This document shows positions 1 through 10,397 of a stretch of 64,000 nt of DNA, one piece after another. The notes below the pieces were generated by a model. It was not told where the DNA came from. It was given only the letters and a program-made list of their open reading frames with translations, and ran no database searches. Source of the DNA: Zelopaecilomyces penicillatus. Taxonomy: Eukaryota > Ascomycota > Sordariomycetes > Hypocreales > Pseudodiploosporaceae. The stretch's first letter is position 1. The number at the start of each line of letters is the position of its first letter. The translations under genes were made by a program, and so were the position numbers. Where the stretch lies: assembly GCA_005765155.1 (NCBI GenBank), contig VCCP01000006.1:3422501-3486500 (forward strand). The letters run 5' to 3'.

Positions 1-3
1 ATA

Positions 4-624
4 ATGAACCTGCTCATGTTTGGGGCGACACTTTGGATTGGCTTGTTGCCGCGAGCATTATCGTCCGGTGATGGCGGCGGCGGCGGCACCGACAAACCCA
101 ATGTTATGAAGAGCTTCGACGAGGCGGATCTGCGTTTCCAGTCTCTAGAGCAGCAGTACGACAGTCTATGGAACGGCAACTTTAGCACCGCCAACGGCAC
201 AGGTATCCTTGATCTTCCCGACAAAGACCACAAAACAGGCTTCCAGAAGCTCGGCGGCCTGGCTATGTGAGTTCCAAGAGAAACAAGTTCCAGCAACTAG
301 TGGACTGACGCAAAGCTCGCTCGTAGGTTTCACCAACTGCATTGCCTGTGGATTATCCGCGCCGACCTACGCAAGGCCATCAAGGGTCAGGACATTGCGG
401 CCAACTGGGCCAATGCTGGTCATGGAAACCACTGTTTGGACTATCTGCGCAAGTCGATACTCTGCTTCGCTGATCCGACCATCGAGCGACCATCGGTTGA
501 TGAGTCGTCGCCGCCTGCTTCAGATGGGGGCTTGGCTCTGGAAATTCGGGGCCATGAGAGGAGGATGTGTCGTAGTTCGGAGGCGCTGTACGCTCTGCGA
601 GAGAAGAAAATGATTCAACAGTAG
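4..624 (+). CDS. UstYa-family (DUF3328) oxidase, possibly 5'-partial
   Basis: Two exons (4-266 and 327-624) are joined by a 60 bp GTGAGT...TAG intron in phase 2, giving 186 residues. Right after the junction comes the first family signature, FHQLHC followed by LWIIRADLRKAI; about 25 residues later comes HGNHCLDYLR with ILCFADPTIE. The paired HxxHC motifs define the UstYa family, copper-dependent-like oxidases that act on ribosomal peptides (ustiloxin, cyclochlorotine) and other metabolites; the function here is inferred. Residues 1-20 are hydrophobic and look like the membrane anchor. Family members usually have a cytosolic stretch before the anchor, and the ATG lies 4 bases from the window edge, so an upstream exon may be missing. 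It converges on a second UstYa gene 126 bp away. Confidence 0.8.
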
Positions 625-750
625 CATTGACTTTATTGTTACTGGAAATTAATCTTGAGAAATATGTTACATGACTTAGTCGACCGTAAGAAGGACAATA
701 AGATACATGTTGAGAAATCATATAGCAACTGTTTACTTGTTTGCACCTGT

Positions 751-1764
751 CTACATGGTAGCATTCCGCGAGTCCATCCCCCCTACAGCCATTGGGCTCT
801 GTCCTGTGGTATTCCTATCAGCCGCCCACTGTCTAATAGCCCCAAAATCTTTACACATGAATTCCTGCCGCGTGGGCAAGGTATAAGCCTTCTGTTCATG
901 GTCCCAGAGATACCTTTGCGGCGTGGTATCGGCGTGACACATGAGCGTCAGCCGCAGATGCTCAATGCAGTGGTCTATTAGAGTTCATGATGAATATTTT
1001 ACTCAGTTTAATTCTCTTGAATGAGGGAAGAAGCATACCAATGTGGAACTCCCAAAAGTCAATGTCCTCTCCATTTTTCCATGAAAAGGCTTTTGGTTGC
1101 CAGACCTGTTTCCGGAGCATATGCTATATGTGTGTTAGATGAGTGCACATGAATGATGACGGGAGAATGTTTAAGATACATACGAGGCAATGGAGCTGGT
1201 GGAACACGTCGAGCTCTACGACAAACTTTCCGGGCATCTTGACGTCTTCTGTCGTGTGGTACGGAAGGCGGGCAGCTTCGCGTGCAGTGATGCCAACAAT
1301 ACCGACTAAAGTTGATATTTAGTCCCAAGCACGATACATTGACAATTAGTATAGTTCTCTCTTACCATTCAACAGCCCTTTCCATGCCTTATCTACTGCT
1401 TTAGAAGGGCGACCCTGGAACTCGGACGGATGGGCAGAGCCAAGTGTCTGTCGTTGTCTGTGGGCGGCCGGAAAGTCATCGTATACATCTAGCGCCCTAC
1501 GTCAGTTCCCATGGTAATAATAACATACATGCCACTCTGGTGGATTTGCGAACCTGGCCATCTCTTGTCAGCCATAGGGCCATGATGAAGGTTGAGGTAG
1601 AATAGTAGATAGGTGAGTATGAGTAACAGGTGTAAAGCCCATGGAGCCCAAGTCAAAGCGCGCCTCCAGAGTCCAGGCTGGTGGATACGTTCAGTGCCCG
1701 TGAGACTATCTTCATATTCTTCACAATTTGGCAACGCATGGAGTTGCTCATCCTCAGAATGCAT
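751..1764 (-). CDS. UstYa-family (DUF3328) oxidase, complete, five exons
   Basis: Read right to left: exons 1764-1529, 1457-1366, 1305-1184, 1123-1039 and 974-751, with introns of 71, 60, 60 and 64 bp, give 252 residues. A charged N-terminus is followed by one membrane helix (about residues 38-58, ALHLLLILTYLLFYL). Then come the family landmarks in order: FQGRPSKAVDKAW, GITAREAARLPYHTTEDV, the first HxxHC (FHQLHCL), the second HxxHC (HIDHCIEHL) with MCHADTTP, and a C-terminal MCKDFGAIRQWA. This is a textbook UstYa layout, so a type II membrane oxidase tailoring a peptide or other metabolite is likely. The exon 1/2 junction is uncertain: the sequence 1496-1458 (AxDVYDDFPA-like) also looks coding but would need a 32 bp intron. 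Confidence 0.85.
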
Positions 1765-3389
1765 AATGATGCCGCCGAAGCAATAGGGAGGTGTTGAGCC
1801 GGTGTCACCGTGTGCATAGGTCTTGTTGGCAGTTTCTCTTTGATTCTGTTAAAAGGAAATCCACCGGGAAACGCATATATCAAAAGAGGTAACTCGGCTA
1901 AGTAGTCTTGACCGTCAGATGGCGTTGAAGTGATCACCTTGCATGAGATGTAAGCTATTTCGATACGAGCTTCATTGAACACCCATGTTAGTAATATTGT
2001 AATAAATTAATCAGCATGTATTTTCATCTTCATTAAAATGCTGGTTTATTTTGCGTGCCAACGGTACACGATTGGGCAACACATTTAGCCCCAGGCTGAA
2101 TCCTACTTGACAACACGGCAACACTACCTACGATACTTGTTTCATCGAGGCCGATGGCCGAGCTGAGTATGAGCCAGCGGGCGCATATGTGAGGACAACG
2201 CAAATATGGACGAATAACCGAGCAGCCACGAATCAACGACGGGTGCATGATGCGCCTAACGTTTCCCTTCCCCCTTACGAACCGCCCACTGGGGATACCT
2301 GCATCAAACCTCCGAAAACGATGTAGATGTGCGTCTGCTGACAAGTCTTTATTACCGCATTTGAGCTGTGGCAGAACCCAAGATAGCTTGCAGTTTGACA
2401 GTCAATGCTGACAAAAGGGGGGGGCCGGCCGGCGGGATAGGGGATCCCCAAATCCTGCCCGCGCGCGTGCCAGAGGCGTTGCATCCCCCCACTTACGGTA
2501 ACCTCCAGGCTACCAATAGTCTCATGTTAGGTTAGACTCTTATATATTAATCCGGGGCGAATTCACAAAGCTCCCACCATTACGGGTCCAACAGCTCTAT
2601 GTATTATGAATACTTTTATATTTAGTATTGGATAGAAGTGCCTTGAAACCATCTGTACTACTGTGACAGATAACTTAGCTGTACATTGTTAGTTGAATTC
2701 GTTTGTAGTTACATCCTATGATATGAATCTAGAACTGCCACCACTCCGTGAGAGTGTTTACCTCACAGCTGTCATTTATTTCACGCTTATATATCTCTAT
2801 TTTAGAACCCACTCAGAGTCCCACCTAACGCTTGGAGATAATAAGCCCTAATTATAAACCATTATATCACCAAACATGCCCGCCGTCATTGGGTGCCGAT
2901 CTCACGGAACATTCCCCAATCACCCCCAACAATATCCTGCTAGCTCATCGTGCTGACGTGGATATCCAAGGTTAAATATCAAACCTCAACTCAAAGTCCC
3001 AAAACATCCTAGATGACTGTGAAAAGCGGCTCTTTGCGTCGATATTGTTAGTGGAGTATTCTAGACCCGCGCGCCTCAACAGGGGTGAGGCCAAGGAGGA
3101 GCCCCGAGAGGGAGGAAGGGGGCGGTTTCTCCTTTGCCGTGGGGTAGTGGGCACGGGTTGCGTTGATTGTATACGAAAGCCTTTGTACTGAAGTGGCAAA
3201 CAGCGGTATGAAGATGACCGGTAAGGCTACAAGAATATCGGTAGGTTCTGCTGGTAGGTAAGGAATCCAAGGATAAAAAGGATCCGAGTTCTCCCTCCGA
3301 GAACGCATAATCCAACAATCCAAATCTTAATCAACCTCATCAACTCAAACACTAGTTCAAGAAAATCCATCTCCCCCTCTTTCTTCATC
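1765..3389. other. Gene-free stretch
   Basis: Upstream of the minus-strand UstYa gene and of the plus-strand mini-peptide gene, so it should hold both promoters. It contains a G8 run (2417-2424) running into GGCCGGCCGGC. No ORF here has a recognisable domain. Confidence 0.5.
3270..3280 (+). promoter_or_regulatory. Candidate TATA element of the mini-peptide gene
   Basis: AGGATAAAAAG lies about 110 bp before the ATG at 3390. It is followed by a C/T/A-rich leader (about 3320-3389) typical of highly expressed fungal genes. Confidence 0.4.
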
Positions 3390-3533
3390 ATGAACACCAA
3401 CCAGATCCTCAGCTTGGCCTTCGCCATGTTTGCTGTCGCCTTTGCCGCCCCCACTCCTGCTGAGAATGTCGCTGCCGATGCCTCTATCAAGCCTGCTGCA
3501 GTGGGCAAGTATCTCATCTGCAACAACTGCTAA
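3390..3533 (+). CDS. 47-residue secreted mini-peptide ending KYLICNNC
   Basis: A single uninterrupted ORF of 47 codons. It opens with a signal peptide (MNTNQILSLAFAMFAVAFA, likely cut after AFA before APTPAEN), then an acidic, alanine-rich spacer (about residues 20-38), then the C-terminal tail GKYLICNNC, whose only two cysteines are three residues apart. The codon choice is C-rich in wobble positions, like expressed genes nearby, and the leader is pyrimidine-rich, which supports a real gene despite its size. I do not recognise the family. The architecture (secretion signal, pro-region, short C-terminal core with Tyr) resembles a peptide precursor, and two UstYa-type oxidases lie within 3 kb. 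No KR/KK cleavage site precedes the tail, unlike known dikaritin precursors; a single Lys does. Confidence 0.6.
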   Translation: MNTNQILSLAFAMFAVAFAAPTPAENVAADASIKPAAVGKYLICNNC

Positions 3534-3924
3534 AAATGTATGTTGTGCCTCTTAAATGCCTCTTATATTGAATCGCATAACTAATCGAGTTAAGCTTTCC
3601 ATTGATATGAACGCCATGTTGGGTTTTATTTGGTTCTGATGAATGCATGATCAGGTTTCAAGGCGACGGGGCTTGCGACAATGAATAGCTTTGGATATAT
3701 CTATATATATGTCTTGAATTATGTAGCAGACGTTCTTTCCAAGATCATAACAAGTAATTGACAATCATTTTTCACTTGCTGCTTCAATTTATCCCCCACG
3801 TTGGCTATTCCTCATCTCCCACACTGTTCCAAGCACCTTTCTGTGTTATATAATAAATATAATAAATATAATACAAGCTTCAAGCTGGATTACCTAGCTA
3901 GACTTCTTCACAGATCAACCAACT
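3534..3924. other. Gene-free stretch
   Basis: Shared 3' region between the mini-peptide gene and the convergent membrane-protein gene. It is AT-rich with ATAAATATAATAAATATAATA near 3850. Nothing else seen. Confidence 0.5.
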
Positions 3925-5006
3925 TCATGTGGCCTCTTCTATGTTTGTCTCTTTAAAATCCGAGACGAGGTTTTGGCTTTTCCTCGCCTCTGAGATGCTG
4001 GCGCATCCGTCCACCGCTGGCCGACTGCTTCCCACTGGTTTCCTCTGGATGGTCGCTGGGCTTGCATTGAGTGGAGCCAATTGAACCACAGAGTCTCCTA
4101 CCAGCTCAGCAATTTCCTGCGGTAATATTTCATTCTTATCTTCTGGTAGCTCAGAGATTGGGGTAGGATCTAGCTCATGGTTGCAGACAATATTGCCAGA
4201 GGCATCCAGTTCTCGTCTTCCTAAGGCTTCTGGATCCTCGGACTCTCCATCATTATCAAGTGGTTTGCTCATCTTTCTTTTTCGATGTTTATAGAGAAAA
4301 AGACCAGCAATGAAGAATATAATCAGAGCTAAAGGAACACATAACCCGACAGCCACTTGTTGCGCCTGAGATAGTCCATTGCTGTGAGTGGAAGAGGCGG
4401 GTTTCTCGGGCATGTAAATCAACCTGGCCGCATATAGAGTGACGCTCGTGTAAGGATCAACACTGAACTTCGATGTCTTGTCTGCTTCATTGTCGATAAT
4501 GGTGATTGTGTCGCCTTTTGCAAGAGTCGAATCGCATTGGTATATGGAATTGCTGCCAGCGCAAGTATAGCCACTGAGAAGTGGTCAGACGAGGATTAAC
4601 CAACAGAGTATATTGTGAGAAAATCGCCATACCTAATACAACACCCAATCGCTATGTCGCCACTGGGAAGGGCATCCCAGAGTTCTAGCGAGGTTGCTGC
4701 GCCAAGCGTGGCACCGGCGGCGACCAGAGTACAGCTGGGTCCGTAACCGGAGGGGCAAGCAGTTCCGGGCGAGAATAAAGGACTCTCATCATGACCATAA
4801 AAGCCTCGAAGGCATAAGTTTCCCTGGTTATCGGTATGATGGTAGTCAACCTGAATCTGCATAGACGTGGTGTCAAAATAATCCGTTGACAACCCAACGA
4901 GAACTGGATCGAAACATCCTGGTGCCTGGGTGAAGGGTGATAGCGGGCCGATATTGGTTAGAGGTGATGGAAGCGGCTGTGTGGCCGTCGTCGTTATTGT
5001 CGTCAT
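3925..5006 (-). CDS. Single-pass membrane protein with Cys-containing extracellular domain
   Basis: Two exons (5006-4633 and 4573-3925) separated by a 59 bp GTATGG...CAG intron give 340 residues. The first ~195 residues form a putative extracellular region with scattered Cys (APGCFDP, GNLCLRGF, ACPSGYGPSC, GCC, YTCAGSNSIYQC). One membrane helix follows at about 198-219 (AVGLCVPLALIIFFIAGLFLY) with a basic stop-transfer KHRKRK, then a ~115-residue acidic, Ser/Pro-rich cytoplasmic tail. The start MTTITTT lacks a classical signal peptide, so the internal helix would act as signal anchor. This layout is common among uncharacterised Pezizomycotina surface proteins of the Mid2/WSC-like kind, but I see no WSC domain. 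Role unknown; a cell-surface sensor is one possibility. Confidence 0.7.
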
Positions 5007-5691
5007 GGTCCAGTAATCGGGTTTAGAACTCCTTATGCGGATACTGGGCTAGAGCTGCTGTTCAACGGCCATAGCTGGTGTCTTGAGGCCTTGCGAGTGG
5101 ATTGAGGAGCTGGGAATTGCGTGCGGGGTGGGAAAGCTCTGTCGCAATCGCATGTTGTTGGTTCTGCTCTACTACTTTGCCGCCCTCTCCCTGCATGATT
5201 ATAAGCGCTGTGCTGACGGTGACCCAATCACGCCCGCAGGTCATTTGCCTATACATATTCTTTGTGTTTGTACAGCTTGAGGGAAGTATTGCGAACATGG
5301 GTGATGGTGTCTCAAGGGTCGCGTTGTTGCGCGATATTCAGAGGTTATAAAATAGGTGTGGTGCATTCGACGCGTTATACAATTCAAGCAGCAGCGATAA
5401 GCATTCCTTTACCTTTTTGGCATTACTAAATAGCTAGAAAATGCATCACTATCCCTAGAAACTACATTCATCTAAAGTGAGTTGGTAAACTAGACGACAA
5501 GGCCAAAGAGGGATCTGAGCATATCGCAACATTCATAACGGACTAACGAGCATGCTAGACTACTCACAGCATGAAGGAACGCCGACGAATGGTATAGAGC
5601 ATTCTTTATAGACTTATAATGTTCAGCAGAGATGGCGAAATTCGTGCAATGATGATTCAAGATCCCTATGTCGAGATATGATTCAGAACCA
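5007..5691. other. Gene-free stretch
   Basis: Lies between the promoter of the membrane-protein gene and the 3' end of the broken DUF4419 gene. Short overlapping ORFs only; no motif recognised. Confidence 0.5.
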
Positions 5692-7001
5692 CTAGCCTAC
5701 GGGGCAATTCGTACGAAAGCCCTCATGGATGCCCAGAATCTCATTCACACTTCCGATATCGCGACCCTCCTGCGTTGCCTCTACGTCGACCGGTCCATAC
5801 AGGAACCACGCGCTGAGTGGCTGCGCCAGGACTACCCATCTTGAGGCCGCCCTCGCGATGCTAATATTGCCGGCCAGCGCGTAGGCCATGCTGTTCGCCC
5901 CTGAGGTCGGATAGTCGAGCATTTTGACTGTCGCTCTTGCGTAGCCAACAGGCAGCTGATTGAGATGTCGTGGTACGTGATGCCATCGAGCATTGTGCCG
6001 CCCGCCGCTGGAGTTCCCGCGGGCACACGCAAATCGCCGTTTGACGACCAGTGCATAAAACCCGCGATCCAGCCAGATACGTCGTACTCGGGGGAGCCGG
6101 CGCCACATGCGAATAGCTTTTTAGCACGCACAGTCTGTTTCCAGAAGTCCTGCACCTGCGTGCTTCGCGGATCATCCCACGTCTTGACGAACATTTCTAG
6201 AATCGGTCGCAGATTCTTAGCATACTGGACTGGCTCTTCTCCGAACTGGCGCAGCATCTCGAGCTTTTCAGAGAGTTTGGCCCAGTCCTCGCGCTGGCCA
6301 AGGAGCTGCACCGATGGCAGTCCACATGTGATGCCATCGGTGAACTTGAAGAACTGTTTCATCTGCCCAAGCATGAGCACTGTTGTCGTCGTATTGTCGT
6401 CCGGTGTGCTCGTGCTGAAGCCCGGCGTAATCCACCCCTCCAGTCATTCCGTCTGCACCCTGTTCTGGATCTCGGCCTTGAAGCTATCCATGACACTCTG
6501 CCCCGTCCCGCCCTGGACGACGATGTCCCCCTGGCCTTGGACATCGACAAATAGATGGCGAAGCTCTTCAGAATATTTAGTAATGTATAGTTTGAGCTGC
6601 CCCAGTATCTCAAACCAGACCAAATCGGGTCGCAGGACGAGATTCTGGTGCTGCGCCCACGCGTCAATGGTACCCCGGACGAGGCTGTCTGAGGAGGCAT
6701 AGAGCTTGCCGTTGACAATGACCTGGTCGTGTGGTTTATTGGCGTAGGATGAAACGATGACTGTCGCATTTGAGCCCGAAGTAACAGGTTGAATCTCTTC
6801 CGGGCAACTCTGCATCAATATCTCAGCTGCCGTCGCCGCCTGGCCAGCGGTCTTTAGAGGTAGAGGCTCAACGTTGCTAATGGCAACGACAACATTGCCG
6901 CTTGCGAAGTTTGACGATAGCCCGAGAACAAACACATGCAGCAGGGTTGTTGGCCGCATTGTCGCATGCATTGATCGGTTCTGCTTGATTTTGTACAACA
7001 A
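5692..7001 (-). pseudogene. DUF4419 protein gene, broken by a TGA and a frameshift
   Basis: Reading leftwards from about 6959 (MRPTTLLHVFVLGLSS, a signal peptide; an upstream ATG at 7001 is also in frame), the protein shows the DUF4419 pattern: HQNLVLRPDLVWFEILGQL, LRHLFVDVQG, then GFSTSTPDDNTTTTVLMLG, GITCGLPSVQLLGQREDW, FGEEPVQYAKNLRPILEMFV and SPEYDVSGWIAGFMHW. An in-frame TGA at 6446-6444 splits the domain where relatives carry a sense codon, and the same frame stays conserved after it. Near 5955-5975 the conserved reading moves to another frame (NQLPVGYARATVKM onward), which ends at 5692 after PLSAWFLYGPVD. Two independent lesions make a pseudogene likely. The TGA is followed by C (TGA CTG), a leaky context, but the frameshift argues against readthrough. 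DUF4419 proteins have no well-established activity. Confidence 0.75.
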
Positions 7002-7983
7002 AAGCCCCCGATGATGCTATTCCTTGAATCAAGAGTCGACAAGATTGACTGGAGATTTCTTTCAGCAGTAACCACCCAGTTAAATGCTCAACTTCAATCT
7101 AGTGCATACTACAGCAACAAGGCCCTTCCCAAATTATTATGAAACATTGGTTTATGTGATGCATGTTGGCATATCCTGGCTGTCAGCGTGTTTTCGGACT
7201 AGCACTGTCTCATTAATCCAAGTGCTCAAGCCTACCCCTCTCAACGAGCCGCACCATCAAATGAGATAGCACGGCGTCGCACCCGCCAGATCATTACAGA
7301 AAGTCAATCACAGGAGCTGGACATTGCCATACCTAATACATATTTTTCTCAAAATCTTTGGTAGTCACTGCATGACACCAAGAAATCAAACTTTGCAAAT
7401 TTACATGGTTTTATCGGATGAGATACTAGAACTAGTAAGCATATTTAATTCTGATAATGGATAAAAATCCTGCACCAAGTGTGATGTAGATATAAGGTAG
7501 GGGGGACAATGTTATGAAAGACGACCCGGTGAGGCAACGTGCCTTTTCTGTCACTGGGTAAGTCCTAGACTCTCAAATAGATATGTAAATAGTTAAAACT
7601 TGCTAAAGACAGGTTTGTAAACCGATCCAGAGCTTGCTATTCAATCTACGGCTGCAAATCTGTGCAACCCTGATTTTGGTCAACAATTGATCACGATTTG
7701 CTGATCTGTGTGCATTCATGGTTGCATGCAAAGGTTGAACAAGTACAGAACAAAATAATGTGTACGCTCTGAAACATCCATTTAAGACATGTAGGGTTAT
7801 GTGAGCTGCGCATTTGATGCGTCTAGGTGGGTGCTTTACGTTTGTGTACCATCTCAGATGGAGTGACCGATTCCCAGAGCTGCTCAATGGAACAGGGCCA
7901 AGTAACTTCAATGTGATTCATAATATTTCTCTGTATCTATATTTACATGCTAATATCCAATATGTGCGTGATTCACTTCCTCT
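7002..7983. other. Gene-free stretch
   Basis: Between the DUF4419 5' end and the 3' end of the first KP4-like gene. Only short ORFs without domains; nothing else seen. Confidence 0.5.
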
Positions 7984-8476
7984 TCAAAGAGGGCAAGTGC
8001 AGTCGTTCTTACAGCAAGGAGCACTGACAAAGTTGACCGTCAGCATGCCCGTGTTGACATTGTTCCCGGGCTTTGTAGGACAAGAACCACATCCTCTGCA
8101 GCCATGCTTGTACAAATCTTGAGCCTTTGCGAGTGCGAGGTTGAGGTTGCCGCCAGTTTTCTGGAAGAAGGCGCAATTGGATCCATATCTGCCGCCCGAA
8201 CAGACGATTTGCTCTATTGTACATAGTCAGCGACAACGTCCGTGATGGCCATACGAGATGAAAATGGACCATGTTGGAATTTCAACAAGAAAAATACATA
8301 CCTCCAGCGTTGTACCATTGGTTACCTTTACCAGCCACGATGAGTTGCTTCATCTGCGTGATAATGGTGGTGAGTGACGCTCCCTCGTTGAGGGGGCAGC
8401 TGCCAGAGCCGCGGCAGTTGATGCCAAGCGCGGAGACGCTGGCAATGAGGGTGGCGACGACAGAGAAAGAAACCAT
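7984..8476 (-). CDS. KP4-like killer-toxin-family secreted protein 1
   Basis: Exon 1 runs 8476-8302 and exon 2 8213-7984 around an 88 bp GTATGT...TAG intron, giving 134 residues. A signal peptide (MVSFSVVATLIASVSA) is followed directly by the family hallmark LGINCRGSGSCP; exon 2 carries CAFFQ, HGCRGCGSCPTKPGN and a Cys-rich C-terminus (CCKNDCTC). I count 11 Cys. The fold is that of KP4, the virus-encoded Ustilago toxin reported to block calcium channels; chromosomal homologues occur in many ascomycetes and their targets (competing fungi or plant roots) are less certain. The ATG at 8476 was chosen over an in-frame ATG at 8557 because it directly precedes the signal peptide. It points away from its two relatives. 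Confidence 0.9.
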
Positions 8477-8568
8477 TGTGACGATGAGTTTGATGATGGT
8501 GATGAAATGTGTGATGAGAATGAGGTGGGTGATGATGAGACGGATGATAACGAGCAAAGATCTGGTCG

Positions 8569-8576
8569 CTATATAG
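8569..8576 (-). promoter_or_regulatory. Candidate TATA box of KP4-like gene 1
   Basis: CTATATAG, a palindrome, sits about 95 bp upstream of the ATG at 8476. Confidence 0.4.
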
Positions 8577-10283
8577 TCGAATGAAGAAGAGATTCAACTT
8601 CTACTATAGCGGAAATAAGAACAAAGACTCCAGATATCAACACTCAAACCCATTGAAATGATGTAATACTCTTTGACTTGCCTAAGCTCTTCTCAAACAA
8701 GACCCCCTAGGTCGTAGTACTGTGGATAATACCAAAAGCGCCGAGGCAGATACCCACTTCGGACAAACAGAAAATATCCCTGAATCGTGACAAGGCCCGA
8801 ATGTAATATTACTACTTTATACTATAGCAGACGGATAGTCGGCGAGTGGAAAACTTTCCATGCCAGCCCCATGAAATGCAGTAGGTGGCATTGACGTTGT
8901 CTCCATGTTTCGCTACACGACGATCATTTGCAAGGAGAGTAAGGACAAGGGGTGATACACTAACGGTAAAGAACTGGTCAAGGCTGAATAGATATCCAAA
9001 TGGCGTAGCATTGTGATAAAGTCATTACTTGGTGGCGGTCTGAGAACCCCGTCGACGCCAAGTTTTAGCTAACAGAAATGTCCTTTTGCCACAGGTTTAA
9101 GTGGCTTCTGCATGGTGCCGGAGGTAGCGGGTCGCTGGCCATGTAAAAGGCCGAATGTAGGAAGTATAGGTTGACGCCTCATAATGGAACCAATTGCCTG
9201 AATTATACCATTTGACAAAAGCTCAGCTGCTCACGGTTTAACCTATTGTGTCTTGCACGTTGCGTGCTCTGAATGGTTTTCAACCAACTCCACGAACGGG
9301 ACTACTTGAAATGGTGGACACTAATTCGGTCAGGGGGGGCATGCCATGTGCCAAATCGGGCCGCGAGCAGGTCAATCACCGCATGCATCTTGCAGACCTT
9401 CATCTATCAAACCCCAGTTTTCGCCCTTCATCATTTGCTCATCACAAGTTGGCCGAAAATGATCGACAGTTTAGAGTGTGCTGTCAAACGTGGGGTGCAG
9501 CGTGGGGTGGAAATCCAAACTGGGGAACCTTGGACAAGTCTTTGTCCTTTTTTGTTATTCTTTTTCTTCTTTACTTGATTCCATTTTGCCATGCCCTGCT
9601 AAGCGTTGCTCACTTGGAATTGATGTGGTCGGTGTGTTGTATCAACAAACGCGTGCGGCTAATTTCGGCGCCGTCGGGTGTTGCTGATCACTGCCAAGAA
9701 CAAACGTCGGTTCCACGGCAGGCGAAGCGGGACCGAAGGTTCCATTGCCAAGGCCGACCATTATGTATGGTGATGATAGGAGAGAAAGCTCTATTATAAT
9801 GTAACAATGAGTGCTATTGAAGCGGAGCCTCAATGTCAATGAGGAAATGGCTGCCATAGCCAGAAGCTTTAGATTTTGAGAGATCTTCTGCCTGTTTTGC
9901 TCATTCGGGGCAACTATGACACCGCCTCACCGTGGAGAACGAGGCTTGGAAAGATCTGACGTGGTCTACGAGAATGATGGAGCATATCGGAGCGCCAGGT
10001 ATAGGGCATGGGAAGATGGAAAAGCGCCAAAATCCGGGGACCCCGGGGCATGGGGTAAGGGGGTAAGGTATGATGATTTTCATCCCATCTTTTTTTGTTT
10101 GCCAGGTCGCATGGCGATGACCCGAGGGAGATGCAGGGGTTGGAAGGGACCCCCAAAAGAGGCAATGGGATATGAAATGCAACGGTTCGAGAATGGACAT
10201 GGTAGTGTTTGCTCAGTTGTAGGTGAGGTTGGAGACTGGAGATCAACTGACGAAGTTGCTTGAGGATCCATCAAGGCGAGAGT

Positions 10284-10290
10284 GTATAAG
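10284..10290 (+). promoter_or_regulatory. Candidate TATA box of KP4-like gene 2
   Basis: GTATAAG lies about 110 bp before the ATG at 10398 and is followed by a CT/CA-rich leader. Confidence 0.4.
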
Positions 10291-10397
10291 ATGGTGTTCG
10301 TCTCATCTAACTTTCTGGATATTGTATTCATACTCAAGTCACACAATCACCCTTCTTTACTTTAACAAAAAAAACACTTCCTCAAATCACCACAAAC

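Larger units (their letters stand above)
8477..10397. other. Intergenic region between divergent KP4-like genes
   Basis: A 1.9 kb region shared by two divergent KP4-like promoters. It holds the two candidate TATA boxes listed separately. ORFs inside it (for example 9248-9799) show no domain and poor protein composition. Confidence 0.5.

Noticed and set aside
1497..1528. 32 bp intron in the complete UstYa gene
   Set aside because: It is too short for fungal splicing; the 71 bp alternative keeps the frame.
3524..3533. CaaX prenylation signal at the end of the mini-peptide (CNNC)
   Set aside because: The middle residues are Asn rather than aliphatic, and a secretion signal is present, which does not fit a prenylated pheromone.
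5965..6702. 245-residue plus-strand ORF
   Set aside because: It is antisense to the DUF4419 gene, whose motifs are clear on the other strand.
9248..9799. 183-residue plus-strand ORF between KP4-like genes
   Set aside because: Two other frames over the same bases are equally open, composition is not protein-like and no motif is present.
9914..10263. Overlapping ORFs on both strands upstream of KP4-like gene 2
   Set aside because: They overlap the promoter and leader of a well-supported gene and show no domain.
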